Positions 17,972-27,542 of a stretch of DNA of 64,000 nt are shown piece by piece. How positions within the stretch are numbered: the first letter of the stretch is position 1; each line of letters opens with the position of its first letter. The DNA lies in contig NZ_CP109190.1 of the NCBI RefSeq assembly GCF_041438805.1, forward strand, positions 8,928,001-8,992,000. Direction: 5' to 3'. The DNA comes from Streptomyces sp. NBC_01707 (lineage in GTDB: Bacteria; Actinomycetota; Actinomycetes; Streptomycetales; Streptomycetaceae). Below the pieces are notes generated by a model. The model saw only the letters and a list, made by a program, of their open reading frames with translations. It was not told the origin of the DNA and did not search any database. Position numbers and translations under genes: made by a program.

Positions 17972-19924
17972 TCAGGGAGGGCCGACACGGTAGGGCCGCA
18001 TCATCTCGTTGTCCTCGTGTTCCAGCATGTGGCAGTGCCACACATACTGTCCTGCCCGGTCGAAGGTGGCTTTGACCCGGGTGATGGCGTGCGGATAGGC
18101 GATCACCGTGTCCTTGAAACCGCTCTCCCCGGGCTCTGGAGGTCTTGCACTGTGCCCGGCGGTCTGCCGGTCGACGACCTGGAACTGAACCTCGTGGATG
18201 TGGATCGGGTGGGCGTCTTTGGTGGAGTTGTGTATTTCCCAGATCTCGGTCGCCCCGAGTGCCGGGTTCTCCGTGATGGGATCACTCCATCCCATGGGGA
18301 TCCGGTTTCCGTTCCGGTCCACGGTGCCGAGCATCACCATGCGGGGGCCCACCCCCCGCAGGACTGCGGAGTTCTGCTCCTGCAAGGAGACCTGCCGTGT
18401 GTGGCTCGCTGGACCCAGTGGTTCGAACGGCGGAAGGGTGAGCTGGGCGGGGGGTATGGTCCTGTCCGGTGTAGCGAGCGGTCGTGCCACGGTGATTCTC
18501 ATGACCTGTCCGGTGGTCCCGGGAGCCGCCGGCTGGAAGTCTGTGCCCGCTTTCCCGCCCTTGAACGGCTCGTCGGGGCCCTCGTTGACGAGGTACAGAT
18601 TGGTGCCGACCGGGATCGAGGTGAAGTCGACGATGACGTCGGCGCGTTCGGCGGGGGCGGTGAGCAGTTGGTCGCGCTGCACAGGTGCGGGCAGGAAACC
18701 TCCCTCCGAACCGATCTGCCAGAAGGGGAGCACCGGAGCTGAGGGACGAGGGGCCATCGGGTCGGTGACGATCTTCAGGATCAGGAAGCGTGCGTTGCAG
18801 CCGTTGAGAATCCGCAGGCGGTAGCGGCGCGGCTCGACGGAGAGAGTGGGCCAGGTACGGCCGTTGGTCACCATCGTGTTGCCGAAGAACTCCGGGTTCC
18901 AGATGGGAGAGATGTCACTGCCGGGGGTGTAGGGACCGGTGAAGTGGTCGAAGGATGCACGACTCGACGGGTAGAACAGGCTGCCGTCGGTGGAGAACGA
19001 CCGGTCCTGGATGACGACCGGGATCTCGTAGTAGTGCCTCCCCGGGGGGTCACCGAGCTTCGGTGCCGGCCCCGGAAGCACACCGCTCGGAAGGTCGGCA
19101 GGCCCGCCACGCAGGAGGTAGAAGCCCGCCAGCCCCGCGTAGACGTTCAGCCGAGTGACCCCCAGGGCATGGTCATGGAACCAGGAGGTGGCGGCACGCT
19201 CCTGGTTGGCGTACTGGAATACGGCGGTTCCTGGCTCCCAGGCTGCATGGAACTGGTCCTCGAACATCATCTTGAACTGTTCATAGAAGGAGCCCACCCG
19301 TGCATATCCGTCGGGGATGTCGGATGCACGGGGTAGATACCACGCCTCGGGGTAGCCGTCGCTCTCCTGCGTGTTGTGCCCCCCGTGCAGGTGGGTCACG
19401 ATCGGCACGGGCCCGGTGTAGGGGCCGGGTGTCGAGGTGAAGGTCGGTCGGGCATCACGCCATGAAATACCACCTTCAGGGTTGGCCCAGTGCAGTGTGG
19501 GGTCTACCGGCAGCAGGTGCGGCAGATGGTTGCCGTGGCGGTCGAGCAGCTGGTTCACCCACGTGACCTGTATGGCCCGGCCGAAGGTCGCCTCGACGGT
19601 GCATGACGGGTAGGCGAAGCTTCCCGGATGGCGGGTCGACCCGTACCCCCACACCGTCGTGGCAGGCATACCGGCCGGCAGAATTTGCTGCCGAAACTGC
19701 CGAACACCGATCGTGTAGTGATCGACGTGTCCTGCCTCGTCCCTCTCGGCCCAGGGCATGACTGACGGGACGGCGAGCTCGGTGACGTACTTGTCGATCG
19801 TCGTCGGGTCCAGGACGCGACTGGCGAACCCCGGCCAGGCGGGCGTGGAGGCAGGACCGGCCGGGAGGAAGAGGCAGGTTCCGCCGCCTAGGCCGGCCTT
19901 GATGAATTGACGCCTTGTGGCCAT
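17972..19924 (-). CDS. Tat-exported multicopper oxidase (CotA/bilirubin-oxidase-like laccase)
   Basis: 650 aa from the ATG at 19924 with AGGAGG 6 nt upstream. The N-terminus MATRRQFIKAGLGGGTCLFL is a Tat signal (RRxFIK). Copper ligands are visible in order: HLHGGH (T2/T3), WFHDHALG (T3), HPIHIHEVQF (T1/T2/T3) and HCHMLEHEDNEMM near the C-terminus (T3-T1-T3 with an axial Met). The three-cupredoxin length and HLHGG...DGYPEAW pattern fit CotA-type enzymes rather than the small two-domain laccases common in Streptomyces. It oxidises phenols or metals outside the membrane while reducing O2 to water. It lies 223 bp downstream of a CBS-BON gene, and a partial GGGCC-ACTC-GGAAC site is present in that gap. 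Confidence 0.9.
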   Translation of the reverse strand: MATRRQFIKAGLGGGTCLFLPAGPASTPAWPGFASRVLDPTTIDKYVTELAVPSVMPWAERDEAGHVDHYTIGVRQFRQQILPAGMPATTVWGYGSTRHPGSFAYPSCTVEATFGRAIQVTWVNQLLDRHGNHLPHLLPVDPTLHWANPEGGISWRDARPTFTSTPGPYTGPVPIVTHLHGGHNTQESDGYPEAWYLPRASDIPDGYARVGSFYEQFKMMFEDQFHAAWEPGTAVFQYANQERAATSWFHDHALGVTRLNVYAGLAGFYLLRGGPADLPSGVLPGPAPKLGDPPGRHYYEIPVVIQDRSFSTDGSLFYPSSRASFDHFTGPYTPGSDISPIWNPEFFGNTMVTNGRTWPTLSVEPRRYRLRILNGCNARFLILKIVTDPMAPRPSAPVLPFWQIGSEGGFLPAPVQRDQLLTAPAERADVIVDFTSIPVGTNLYLVNEGPDEPFKGGKAGTDFQPAAPGTTGQVMRITVARPLATPDRTIPPAQLTLPPFEPLGPASHTRQVSLQEQNSAVLRGVGPRMVMLGTVDRNGNRIPMGWSDPITENPALGATEIWEIHNSTKDAHPIHIHEVQFQVVDRQTAGHSARPPEPGESGFKDTVIAYPHAITRVKATFDRAGQYVWHCHMLEHEDNEMMRPYRVGPP

Positions 19925-20147
19925 CTGAGTCCTCCTGGACACGGCCCCCCATCGGCTGTGGTCCCAGAAACCGTTCCAGTGTTTCGGACACAACGAAGAA
20001 GGGCCACTCGGAACGTCGCGGGCCGAGGTCTTCGTGCAAGTGCAGCGTTTCAGGTCGCCCGGATCAGTCGATACCCCTGCTGAGTCGCGACCACCCGCAC
20101 GGCGGAGCCGGACCGGCTGCTGCGGGACGCAGTGCCTGGAGGGAGCT

Positions 20148-20771
20148 TCAGACAAGTTCCATGCGCACGTCCACGACGCCTTCGACCGCGCGAATGGCCC
20201 GAGCGAGAAGCGGCACCAGGGAACGGTTCTGGAGCGGCCCTCGCAGGGTGACGACACCATCCAGCACCGAGAAGTCCAGCTCGACCGGGGGAACGAGCTC
20301 CGCGACAACGGCGGAGCGGATCTCCTCGTCGATCTCCTCGTCCGGGCGCAGGAAGACCTTCAGCAGGTCGCTGCGGCTCACGACACCCTCCAGCATGCCG
20401 AGGCTGTTCACGACGGGCAGCCGCTTCACCCGCTTGCGCGCCATGATGCGGGCGGCTTCGGCGAGCGTGGCATCGGGGTGGACGGTGACGGCCGGACTCG
20501 ACATCAGCTCCTCGGCCAGCACCGCGTCGGCTTTGGATGCCTCCTCGAGCTGGTCGGGCAGCTTCGGCTCATCCTGCCGGAATTCCTCCTTCGGCAGCAG
20601 GTCCGCCTCGGAGACGACCCCGACGACACGGCCCTCGCCTTCGAGCACCGGCACTGCGCTGACCTTCCACTGGTGCATCAGCTCCACGATCTCCTTGTAC
20701 GAGGCTTCGCGGCCGATGGCCACGGCCGTGTGGGTCATGACGTCGCTGACGGTGTACCGGGATGCAGTCAT
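20148..20771 (-). CDS. CBS-CBS-BON protein 5
   Basis: 207 aa; ATG with GAGGAG about 7 nt upstream. CBS1 has SAVPVLEGEGRVVGVVSEADLL, CBS2 has RLPVVNSLGMLEGVVSRSDLL (less charged loop than in its paralogues), and BON has VELDFSVLDGVVTLRGPLQNRS with AIRAVEGVVDVRMEL at the very end. A basic patch RIMARKRVKRL precedes CBS2. It lies between the nicotinate phosphoribosyltransferase and multicopper oxidase genes, all on the minus strand, with gaps of 155 and 223 bp, so operon membership is uncertain. No good palindromic box was found upstream. Confidence 0.87.
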   Translation of the reverse strand: MTASRYTVSDVMTHTAVAIGREASYKEIVELMHQWKVSAVPVLEGEGRVVGVVSEADLLPKEEFRQDEPKLPDQLEEASKADAVLAEELMSSPAVTVHPDATLAEAARIMARKRVKRLPVVNSLGMLEGVVSRSDLLKVFLRPDEEIDEEIRSAVVAELVPPVELDFSVLDGVVTLRGPLQNRSLVPLLARAIRAVEGVVDVRMELV

Positions 20772-20926
20772 GGGGTGCTCCTCGGGCGGGGATATTCGGG
20801 GGCGCGACGGCGCTCATCACGGACAGCTGCCGCGGCCGTGAGGGGCGTAAAGGTCATGGAGACGGATCCGAGAGGCCTGCAATCAGTTGGCGAGAACCAT
20901 GGCTTGTGCGTGGTGGCGAGATCGGA

Positions 20927-22273
20927 TCAAATGACTTCGCCCGCGTCCCTCATCAGATTCTTCTCGATATATCCGCGGACATGTGCGGCGAGTGAGCTGA
21001 GGAGACCCGAGAGTTCCGCCTTCGGTGCGACGGGCGCCCCTATTGTGCGGGCCCCGGGTGGCAGTGCCGCGAGGTCGGCCGCGAACCTTTTCCGGGCTGT
21101 GTCCAGCTCTGTGCGATCCGAAACACGTCGGCCCTCCCGCATGACCGACTCCAGCAGCGGGACACCATCCGGAGGCGGCGGTTCGTCGATGAGAGCTATG
21201 AGATCCGCGTATCCCGGCCTTCGGAACACCTGCTTGCGCCCTGGCGCTGTCACCTTGGCCGAAGAAAGTTTCATTACCGGCCGGCCGTCGTACTCCACCA
21301 GCTTGTACGCGGAATCCAGGTAAGGGGCATCCGCGGAGACGCCAATCCGGGTCCCGACGGCGTACGTATCAATCGGCGCTCCGGAGCGGACCAGTTTGTC
21401 CACGGCGAACTCGTCGAGACCACCGCTTGCCACGATGCGTGTTTCCTGTAGACCGGCGGCATCAAGGATCGTCCGAGCCTTTACGGCCAGGGCTCCGAGG
21501 TCACCGCTGTCCAGCCGGATGGCACACCCCGGACCGAGCCCCAGATCGCGCAGCACGCGCGCCGCCGTCGCCACGCCCGTCACGGTGTCGTAGGTGTCGA
21601 CCAGGAGTGTCACAGGGCCTGGATGGGACCGGGTGAAGGCCCGGAACGCGTCCTCCTCAAGACCGAATGCCTCGATGTACGAATGGGCCATTGTGCCGAC
21701 TGCGGGCAGGCCCTCGGCGTGAGCCGCCGCAACATTGCTGGTTCCGGCGAAGCCGACCATTGCACCCAGCCTGGCGGCCCGGTGTCCGGCTTCAATGCCA
21801 TGAGTGCGCCGCAGGGAGAAGTCCACCACCTGGTGTCCGTCGGCGGCCAGGACGCACCGGGCGCATTTGGAGGCGATGGAGGTCTGGTGGTTGAGCTGGT
21901 TAAGTACGTAGGTTTCAACCAGCTGGGCTTGCGGAAGGGGCGCAGTGATTTCCAGCAGGGGTTCGCCGGCCAGCACGATGCGCCCTTCGGGCACTGCCCG
22001 GACCTCACCAGTGAATTCCAGGCCGAGCAGCGGTGCCAGATCCTCGGGCCGTCGTCCCATCACAGAGGCGAAGACATTTACGTCGTCCGCATCCACACGA
22101 TAGGCGGAGAGGAAGTCGAGGACTGATTCCAGCCCGGCGCAGACAAGAAATCCGCGGTCCGGAGGCAGGTTGCGCACGAACAGACTGAACGTCGCCGAAC
22201 CGGTCATGCCCTCGCTCAGATACGACTGGGCCATCGTGACCTCGTAAAGGTCGGTGCTCGTAGCATTCGACAT
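20927..22273 (-). CDS. pncB: Nicotinate phosphoribosyltransferase (PncB2-like)
   Basis: 448 aa; converts nicotinate + PRPP (with ATP) to nicotinate mononucleotide, the entry step of NAD salvage. The ATG at 22273 has GGAAGG 8 nt upstream and is preferred to the GTG at 22282. Family signatures include STDLYEVTMAQSYL at the N-terminus, FSLRRTHGIEAG with the His that is phosphorylated in homologues, GTMAHSYIEAF, VDTYDT and RLDSGDLGALA. M. tuberculosis has a second NAPRT, PncB2 (Rv0573c), in the DosR regulon; this gene occupies a comparable setting. In a dormant cell it would sustain NAD when de novo synthesis is low. Confidence 0.9.
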   Translation of the reverse strand: MSNATSTDLYEVTMAQSYLSEGMTGSATFSLFVRNLPPDRGFLVCAGLESVLDFLSAYRVDADDVNVFASVMGRRPEDLAPLLGLEFTGEVRAVPEGRIVLAGEPLLEITAPLPQAQLVETYVLNQLNHQTSIASKCARCVLAADGHQVVDFSLRRTHGIEAGHRAARLGAMVGFAGTSNVAAAHAEGLPAVGTMAHSYIEAFGLEEDAFRAFTRSHPGPVTLLVDTYDTVTGVATAARVLRDLGLGPGCAIRLDSGDLGALAVKARTILDAAGLQETRIVASGGLDEFAVDKLVRSGAPIDTYAVGTRIGVSADAPYLDSAYKLVEYDGRPVMKLSSAKVTAPGRKQVFRRPGYADLIALIDEPPPPDGVPLLESVMREGRRVSDRTELDTARKRFAADLAALPPGARTIGAPVAPKAELSGLLSSLAAHVRGYIEKNLMRDAGEVI

Positions 22274-22530
22274 CGACGGCACCTTCCCGCCCTTTACGGT
22301 TCACGTGCCTGGCTGCCTGCGTCCTCCCTCTCCACTATCGGCCTCCGACGCCCCGTGGACCAGCCCAGTGCCAGGCGGCGCCCAGCGAACCTCCTGCCGC
22401 TGCTGTAGTGAAGGGGCACGTCATGGGTGTGGCCCAGGCGGATCACGTCCGTCCACCTCGGTCTCCAGCTCGGCCGAGTCCTACATGTCCTGGTCGACCA
22501 TCGTCCTGACCGTGCGGGGCACCTTCCCGC

Positions 22531-23346
22531 TCACTGTGCTAGTTCTGAGGCGTGGTCGGGGACGTAGGTCTGAAGGTCCCTCGGCGGCCGTTGGTATCCG
22601 GTGGCCGGCGGCCGCCGAGGGATTTCGATCACCGGTGGAGTGACTGTCTCGTACGGCACGGATGACAGAAGATGGGCGATCATGTTCAGCCTGGCCCGAC
22701 GCTTGTCATCGCTCTCGACCACATACCAGGGAGCCTCCGAGATGTCCGTATGGACGAACATCTCGTCCTTTGCGCGGGAGTAGGCCTCCCAGCGGGTGAT
22801 CGATTCCAGGTCCATCTGTGAGAGCTTCCATCGACGGGTGGGATCCTCCAGCCGGCGTCGAAACCGTTCCTCCTGCACGGCGTCACTCACCGAGAACCAG
22901 TACTTGCGCAACAGAATGCCGTCCTCCACCAGCATCCGCTCGAAGATCGGGCACTGGCGAAGGAACCGCTGGTGTTCCTCCATGGTGCAGAAGCCCATGA
23001 CGCGCTCGACGCCCGCCCGGTTGTACCAGCTCCGGTCGAGGAGGACCACTTCCCCTGCAGCTGGAAGATGCTCGGTGTACCGCTGGAAGTACCACTGGCT
23101 GCGCTCGCGCTCAGTGGGTCGCGGCAGCGCGACGATGCGTGCTACCCGAGGATTGAGGTGTTCAGTGACGCGCTTGATCGTGCTGCCCTTGCCGGCCGCG
23201 TCTCGTCCCTCGAACACCACGACGAGCCGTGCGCCTTCGGCCCGTACCCACTCCTGGAGCTTCACGAGCTCGGTCTGGAGTCGGTACAGCTCCGGCTCGT
23301 ACAGCGAGCGCCGCAGCTTTCCGGGCTTGCCTTTCTCGTCTGCCAT
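22531..23346 (-). CDS. ppk2: Polyphosphate kinase 2 (PPK2), single domain
   Basis: 271 aa, the usual size of one-domain PPK2. Walker A is GRDAAGKGS (residues 47-55) and Walker B is LLDRSWYNR (D104); an Arg-rich lid follows (EERFRRRLEDPTRRWKLS). PPK2 enzymes phosphorylate ADP, GDP or AMP using polyphosphate, regenerating nucleoside triphosphates without respiration. The gene lies between pncB and the hydrogenase protease gene, on the same strand, with 257 and 280 bp gaps that probably carry separate promoters. A role in energy supply during anaerobic stasis is inferred from context. Substrate class (ADP or AMP) cannot be decided by eye. Confidence 0.92.
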   Translation of the reverse strand: MADEKGKPGKLRRSLYEPELYRLQTELVKLQEWVRAEGARLVVVFEGRDAAGKGSTIKRVTEHLNPRVARIVALPRPTERERSQWYFQRYTEHLPAAGEVVLLDRSWYNRAGVERVMGFCTMEEHQRFLRQCPIFERMLVEDGILLRKYWFSVSDAVQEERFRRRLEDPTRRWKLSQMDLESITRWEAYSRAKDEMFVHTDISEAPWYVVESDDKRRARLNMIAHLLSSVPYETVTPPVIEIPRRPPATGYQRPPRDLQTYVPDHASELAQ

Positions 23347-23626
23347 GGGATGACGTTACGGAGTGGACCACGCTCGAAGTCAAGCGTCAGCGCCGCACGG
23401 ACCTCGCCGCGCGGACCCGTTACGGCGTCCGCGGATGACTGGGGCGGCAGACAGGTGACGCGGGTGTCTCCGTGGCCGTGCCATGGGTGGGTGTGGTGCA
23501 GCCGCCCGCTGAGGGTGGGGGCGAGCGGCCGGGGGGTGCGTCGGGGAACCGGGTGCGGAAGTGCTCCGGCACAGGAGATGGCGGCAGGAAAAGGGAACGT
23601 ACACGTCGCAAGCAGCCAATTCGTGC

Positions 23627-24130
23627 CTACCGACTGCCGACAGAACCCACGTGCAGCGCGATCTCTTCCGCGATCCGTTCGGCGAGCGGCTCCACGATGG
23701 CTGCGACGGGTGCTGACAGGCCGGTGCCCACGCTGCTGTCGGCCCCCTCGATGGCGTAGACGACCAGTTGTCCGGGCAGGCGGTCCAGTTCGCGGGCGAG
23801 TTCGACGGCGTCGCCGAGCCCGAGCCCGTGGGAACTCGTCGCACTGCCTGTCTGCGACAGCTGCCCACCATCCAGTTTCAGGCGATGTAGCCGACCGGGA
23901 TGCCCGGGGTGTGCGTGTGCGGCGTCCACCACGATGGCGAGGTCGACGTCTTCCCACAGGGTGATCAGGCGGGCGGGATCACCGTCGCACACCAGAAGGG
24001 CGGTCCCACTCGGCAGTGGCCGTTCCTCGGTTCGTTCTGCCAGCCGGGCCACGACAGCCCAGCCCACACCGTCGTCGTGGCGGAAATCGTTCCCGACGCC
24101 GATGACGGCGATCCGCGTAGTGAGGTTCAC
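23627..24130 (-). CDS. [NiFe] hydrogenase maturation endopeptidase (M52)
   Basis: 167 aa. Begins with the diagnostic IAVIGVGNDFRHDDGVGWAVV. The three nickel-ligand positions known from E. coli HybD (E16, D62, H93) correspond to D20, D69 (VVDAAHA) and H101 (SSHGLGLGDAVELA). It removes the C-terminal tail of the large subunit after nickel insertion. The gene is divergent from the hydrogenase operon, sharing a 176-bp intergenic region with palindromic box H. Its probable substrate is the large subunit ending at 28906, whose tail after the final His is nine residues. No other hyp genes are in the window; they must be elsewhere. Confidence 0.9.
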   Translation of the reverse strand: MNLTTRIAVIGVGNDFRHDDGVGWAVVARLAERTEERPLPSGTALLVCDGDPARLITLWEDVDLAIVVDAAHAHPGHPGRLHRLKLDGGQLSQTGSATSSHGLGLGDAVELARELDRLPGQLVVYAIEGADSSVGTGLSAPVAAIVEPLAERIAEEIALHVGSVGSR

Positions 24131-24225
24131 GCGCTTGCCTCTTCCCGCCGGACAGGCCCGCCAGTTGTACCGGGTCCGCGCGGGGGCCGTACGGGGTGAC
24201 GGACACCGCCACCTGGACCACGCAG

Positions 24226-24239
24226 GGGCCGGTCGGCCA
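24226..24239. promoter_or_regulatory. DosR-like palindrome in the divergent hydrogenase promoter (box H)
   Basis: GGGCC-GGTC-GGCCA has one mismatch to the consensus and shares a 13-base core with box A upstream of ppsA. Its centre is 74 bp upstream of the hydrogenase beta-subunit ATG and 102 bp from the protease ATG, so it could serve both. In M. smegmatis the group 3b hydrogenase Hyd3 is under DosR control, which makes this site meaningful if a DosR/OsdR homologue exists in this genome. Confidence 0.5.
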
Positions 24240-24306
24240 TGGCGGGCAGCAGGTCCGTGCGCATACTGGCCGGGAAGGCATCATCGGCGACGTCGGAAGG
24301 CTGGCG

Positions 24307-25467
24307 ATGGCGGACGGCGGCGGCACGGCCGCGGTGATCGGCAAGGACGGCCTGGACGCGCTGATCACGGTCCTGGCCGGGCGCGGCCGTACGGTCGTGG
24401 GACCGACCGTCCGCGACGGGGCGATCGTCCTGTCCGAGATCTCCGGCGGTGCCGAACTCCCCTACGGCTGGGGAGTCGAGTTGGAGGCAGGCGTCTACCG
24501 GCTGCGTGCCCGTGAGGACGGCGCCGTGTTCGCGCACAGCGCGGGCCCTCAGTCCTGGAAAACGTTTCTGCATCCGCCGCGGGAGCGGCAGTGGACTGCC
24601 GATCGCGGTGCCGACGGCGAGCTGATGGTGACCGAGGACCGGACATCACCGTCGTCGTACGCGTTCCTCGGCGTGCGCCCCTGCGACCTGCGGGCCATCG
24701 CAATTCAGGACCGGGTGCTGACCGGCGGGAAGTACAACGACCCGGCGTACCGTGGGCGTCGTGAGCGGGCCTTCTTGGTGGCGGCGGAGTGTACCGAGCC
24801 GGGTGCCACCTGCTTCTGCGTGTCCATGGGAAGCGGGCCGGCCGTGGGGCCCGGCTACGACCTGGCGCTGACCGAGGTGCTCGATTCCGACGGCCACCGC
24901 TTCCTGGTGCGGATCGGGAGCGAGGAGGGAGAGTCGGTCCTGGCCGAGCTGCCCCACGGTCCCGCCGACGCCGCGACTCGGACCGCGGCGAGTGAGCGTG
25001 TCGCCGACGCGGCGGATCGCATGGGCCGCAGCATGCCGTTGGTGGACCTGCAGATGCTGATGCGCGAGACGCTCACGGCCGAGCGCTGGGACGACGTCGC
25101 GGACCGCTGCCTGACCTGCGGAAACTGCACCATGGTCTGCCCGACCTGCTTCTGCACCACCACCGAGGACATCACGGACCTCACCGGTGACCACGCCGAG
25201 CGATGGCGGCGCTGGGAGTCCTGCTTCGACCTGGATTTCTCCCATCTGCAGGCGGGTCCGGTCCGCAACTCCTCGCGTAGCCGCTACCGGCAGTGGGCCA
25301 CCCACAAACTCGGCACCTGGCACGACCAGTTCGACAGCTCCGGGTGCGTCGGCTGCGGGCGCTGCATCGTGTGGTGTCCGGTCGGTATCGACATCACCGA
25401 GGAGGCCCAGGCGCTGAACCTGGAACGGGAGGCCGCCCGGCAGGAGCCGGGGGAGAGCCCGCAATGA
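24307..25467 (+). CDS. hydB: Group 3b-type hydrogenase/sulfhydrogenase beta subunit (4Fe-4S)
   Basis: 386 aa from the ATG at 24307 with GGAAGG 6 nt upstream; an upstream in-frame start at 24196 is less likely. The protein carries two four-cysteine clusters: CLTCGNCTMVCPTCFC from C268 (with extra C281 and C283) and GCVGCGRCIVWCPVG from C347. N-terminal two thirds contain SSYAFLGVRPCDLRAIAIQD, typical of HydB-like subunits. It would pass electrons between the small subunit and the flavoprotein. First gene of a five-gene operon; its stop overlaps the next start (ATGA). Cytoplasmic. Confidence 0.88.
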   Translation: MADGGGTAAVIGKDGLDALITVLAGRGRTVVGPTVRDGAIVLSEISGGAELPYGWGVELEAGVYRLRAREDGAVFAHSAGPQSWKTFLHPPRERQWTADRGADGELMVTEDRTSPSSYAFLGVRPCDLRAIAIQDRVLTGGKYNDPAYRGRRERAFLVAAECTEPGATCFCVSMGSGPAVGPGYDLALTEVLDSDGHRFLVRIGSEEGESVLAELPHGPADAATRTAASERVADAADRMGRSMPLVDLQMLMRETLTAERWDDVADRCLTCGNCTMVCPTCFCTTTEDITDLTGDHAERWRRWESCFDLDFSHLQAGPVRNSSRSRYRQWATHKLGTWHDQFDSSGCVGCGRCIVWCPVGIDITEEAQALNLEREAARQEPGESPQ

Positions 25468-25922
25468 CCGTTGTGCGCCACGGGTTTCTCGGGGCCCTGT
25501 CGCCCGGCCACCGCGAGCGGCTGATCACGTTCGCCCACGATGTCTCCTTCCCCGGTGGCACCCGCATCTTCGACGAGGGCGGTGTCGCCGACCGGTTCTG
25601 GATCATCCGTTCCGGGCTCGTTGCGCTCGACGTTCATGTTCCGGCCCGCCGCGAGGCAGTCCTGGAGACCCTTGGTGAAGGCGATCTGCTGGGCTGGTAC
25701 TGGCTGTTCGAGCCGTACCTCTGGCACCTCGGCGCGCAGGCCCGCAGCGCCGTGTCGGCGTCAGAGTTCGACGCGCAGCAGGTCCGAGCCGCGTGCGAGA
25801 AGGACCCGTCGTTCGGCTTGGCGTTGACCAACTGCGTTGCGCAGGTGATCGCACGACGGCTGAAGTCCACCCGAATCCGCCTGCTCGACCTGTACGGGCC
25901 CCCCGACGCCGGTGAGTCGTGA
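25464..25922 (+). CDS. Cyclic-nucleotide-binding-domain protein inside the hydrogenase operon
   Basis: 152 aa from the ATG at 25464, overlapping the previous stop by 4 bp. The fold is a CRP-like cupin: FPGGTRIFDEGGVADRFWIIRSGLVAL and LGEGDLLGWYWLF (phosphate-binding-cassette region), followed by the long C helix ending ARRLKSTRIRLLDLYG. There is no helix-turn-helix, so it is not a DNA-binding CRP/FNR regulator. The cassette lacks the canonical R-A-A of cAMP receptors (LWHLGAQARSAVSA is seen), so ligand identity is open. Overlaps on both sides imply stoichiometric synthesis with the enzyme; a regulatory subunit or chaperone of the hydrogenase is my inference. Confidence 0.8.
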   Translation: MTVVRHGFLGALSPGHRERLITFAHDVSFPGGTRIFDEGGVADRFWIIRSGLVALDVHVPARREAVLETLGEGDLLGWYWLFEPYLWHLGAQARSAVSASEFDAQQVRAACEKDPSFGLALTNCVAQVIARRLKSTRIRLLDLYGPPDAGES

Positions 25923-26758
25923 TCATGGCTTCCGCAACATTGACTGCTCGGCCGGGAACCGTCCCCATTGCGTACCGGGTGGTGAATCGCGAGGCCGAGA
26001 CGCCCGACACCGCCACGATCGTCCTGGAACCGGTCCGCTCGGCGCTGCAGCCCTTCGCGCCCGGGCAGTTCGCGATGGTGTACGCCTTCGGCATCGGTGA
26101 CATCCCGTTGTCGGTCTCCGGGATCGACGGGAACCGGCTGACGCACACCGTCCGGACGGTCGGAGCGGTCTCCGGCGCGCTGCACGGGCTGCGGCGTGGT
26201 GACACGGTCGGAGTGCGTGGCCCGTTCGGCCACGGCTGGGAACTACCTGCCGCAGTTGGTACCGACCTGCTCGTCGTCGCTGGAGGTATCGGTCTGGCGC
26301 CGCTGCGCCCACTTGTACGTGACGCGCTCGCCGCCCCCGAGCGCTACGGACGGCTGAACGTCCTCATCGGAGCGCGCACGCCCCACGAGCTGCTCTACAC
26401 CGAGGACGTTCGCGGTTGGCAGTCGGCTGCCCGGGTCTTGACCACCGTGGACCGCGCTGACCCGCTGTGGCAGGGCGAGGTCGGCGTCGTCACGACCCTG
26501 CTCGATCGGGCCACCTTCGGGCCCGCAGCGTCTGCGGCGTTCATCTGCGGCCCCGAGCCGATGATGCGCGCCACCGCCGGCGAACTGGTACACCGAGGCA
26601 TCGATCCGCACCTGATTCAGGTCTCGCTGGAACGAAATGTGCACTGTGCCACTGGCCACTGCGGGCACTGTCAGCTCGGCCCCCTCCTGCTCTGCCGCGA
26701 CGGCCCCGTCGTCAGCTGGAGCAAGGCCCAAACCCTCCTCATGGTCAGGGAGTTGTGA
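25919..26758 (+). CDS. hydG: Hydrogenase gamma subunit, FAD/NAD(P)-binding with [2Fe-2S] (PyrK-like)
   Basis: 279 aa; GTG at 25919 overlaps the previous stop (GTGA), with an ATG at 25925 as alternative. The FAD-binding barrel (about 1-95) has [23 protein letters not shown]. The nucleotide-binding half has [15 protein letters not shown] and [14 protein letters not shown]-terminal [2Fe-2S] site is built from C243, C248, C251 and C259 ([17 protein letters not shown]). This is the layout of dihydroorotate dehydrogenase electron-transfer subunits and of the HydG subunit of NADP-reducing hydrogenases. It is the site where NAD(P)+ is reduced or NAD(P)H oxidised. Confidence 0.9.
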   Translation: MIMASATLTARPGTVPIAYRVVNREAETPDTATIVLEPVRSALQPFAPGQFAMVYAFGIGDIPLSVSGIDGNRLTHTVRTVGAVSGALHGLRRGDTVGVRGPFGHGWELPAAVGTDLLVVAGGIGLAPLRPLVRDALAAPERYGRLNVLIGARTPHELLYTEDVRGWQSAARVLTTVDRADPLWQGEVGVVTTLLDRATFGPAASAAFICGPEPMMRATAGELVHRGIDPHLIQVSLERNVHCATGHCGHCQLGPLLLCRDGPVVSWSKAQTLLMVREL

Positions 26759-26759
26759 C

Positions 26760-27542
26760 ATGACCGCGAGCGATCGTCCGAAACTCGCCGTCTGGAAGTT
26801 CGCCTCCTGCGACGGATGCCAACTCACTTTGCTGGACTGCGAGGACGAACTCCTCGGCATCGCCGAGAGGGTGGAGATCTCACACTTCCTGGAGGCTTCC
26901 AGCACCGACGCGCCGGGGCCGTACGACCTGTCGCTGGTCGAGGGATCGGTGACCACCCAGCAGGACGTCGACCGGGCCCGGCACATCCGGGCGGTTTCCA
27001 AGCGGTTGGTGACCATCGGGGCGTGCGCGACCGCAGGTGGCGTCCAGGCGCTGCGCAACTACGCGGATGTCGCTGACTTTCAGGCTGTCGTCTATGCCAG
27101 ACCGGACTACATCGAGACGCTCGCTACCTCCACACCTATCAGCGCCCATGTCCCGGTGGACTTCGAACTGCGCGGCTGCCCCATCGACCGAGGCCAACTG
27201 GTGGAAGTCATCACGGCCTACCTGGCCGAACGCAAACCCGACGTACCCGCGCACAGCGTCTGCTTCGAGTGCAAGCAGCGCGGCACGGTCTGCGTGACGG
27301 TGGCCCACGGCACACCCTGCCTGGGTCCGGTCACCCACGCCGGATGCGGTGCGATCTGTCCCGCGTACGGGCGCGGCTGTTACGGCTGCTTCGGCCCGTC
27401 CAACTCGACCAACTTCCCCTCGTTCATTCCCCTCCTGCGCCGCGATGGCATGGACACTCTCGACGTGGTGCGGGTGCTGCGCACCTTCAATGCCGCCGCC
27501 CCTGAGTTCGACGCGGCCTCCCGGAAGGAACTGGAAGAGTGA
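26760..27542 (+). CDS. hydD: [NiFe] hydrogenase small (delta) subunit
   Basis: 260 aa from the ATG at 26760, one base after the previous stop. It belongs to the NADH:quinone oxidoreductase 20-kDa/hydrogenase small-subunit family: [19 protein letters not shown] supplies the first two proximal-cluster cysteines (C17, C20), GACATAGG the third, and [24 protein letters not shown] the last ligand and further cysteines for additional clusters. No Tat signal is present, in keeping with a cytoplasmic group 3 enzyme rather than a membrane-bound uptake type. The stop overlaps the GTG of the large subunit by 4 bp. Confidence 0.92.
   Translation: MTASDRPKLAVWKFASCDGCQLTLLDCEDELLGIAERVEISHFLEASSTDAPGPYDLSLVEGSVTTQQDVDRARHIRAVSKRLVTIGACATAGGVQALRNYADVADFQAVVYARPDYIETLATSTPISAHVPVDFELRGCPIDRGQLVEVITAYLAERKPDVPAHSVCFECKQRGTVCVTVAHGTPCLGPVTHAGCGAICPAYGRGCYGCFGPSNSTNFPSFIPLLRRDGMDTLDVVRVLRTFNAAAPEFDAASRKELEE

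Noticed and set aside
25464..25922. Reading the cyclic-nucleotide-domain gene as a CRP/FNR transcription factor
   Set aside because: The protein ends after the ligand-domain helix and has no helix-turn-helix.
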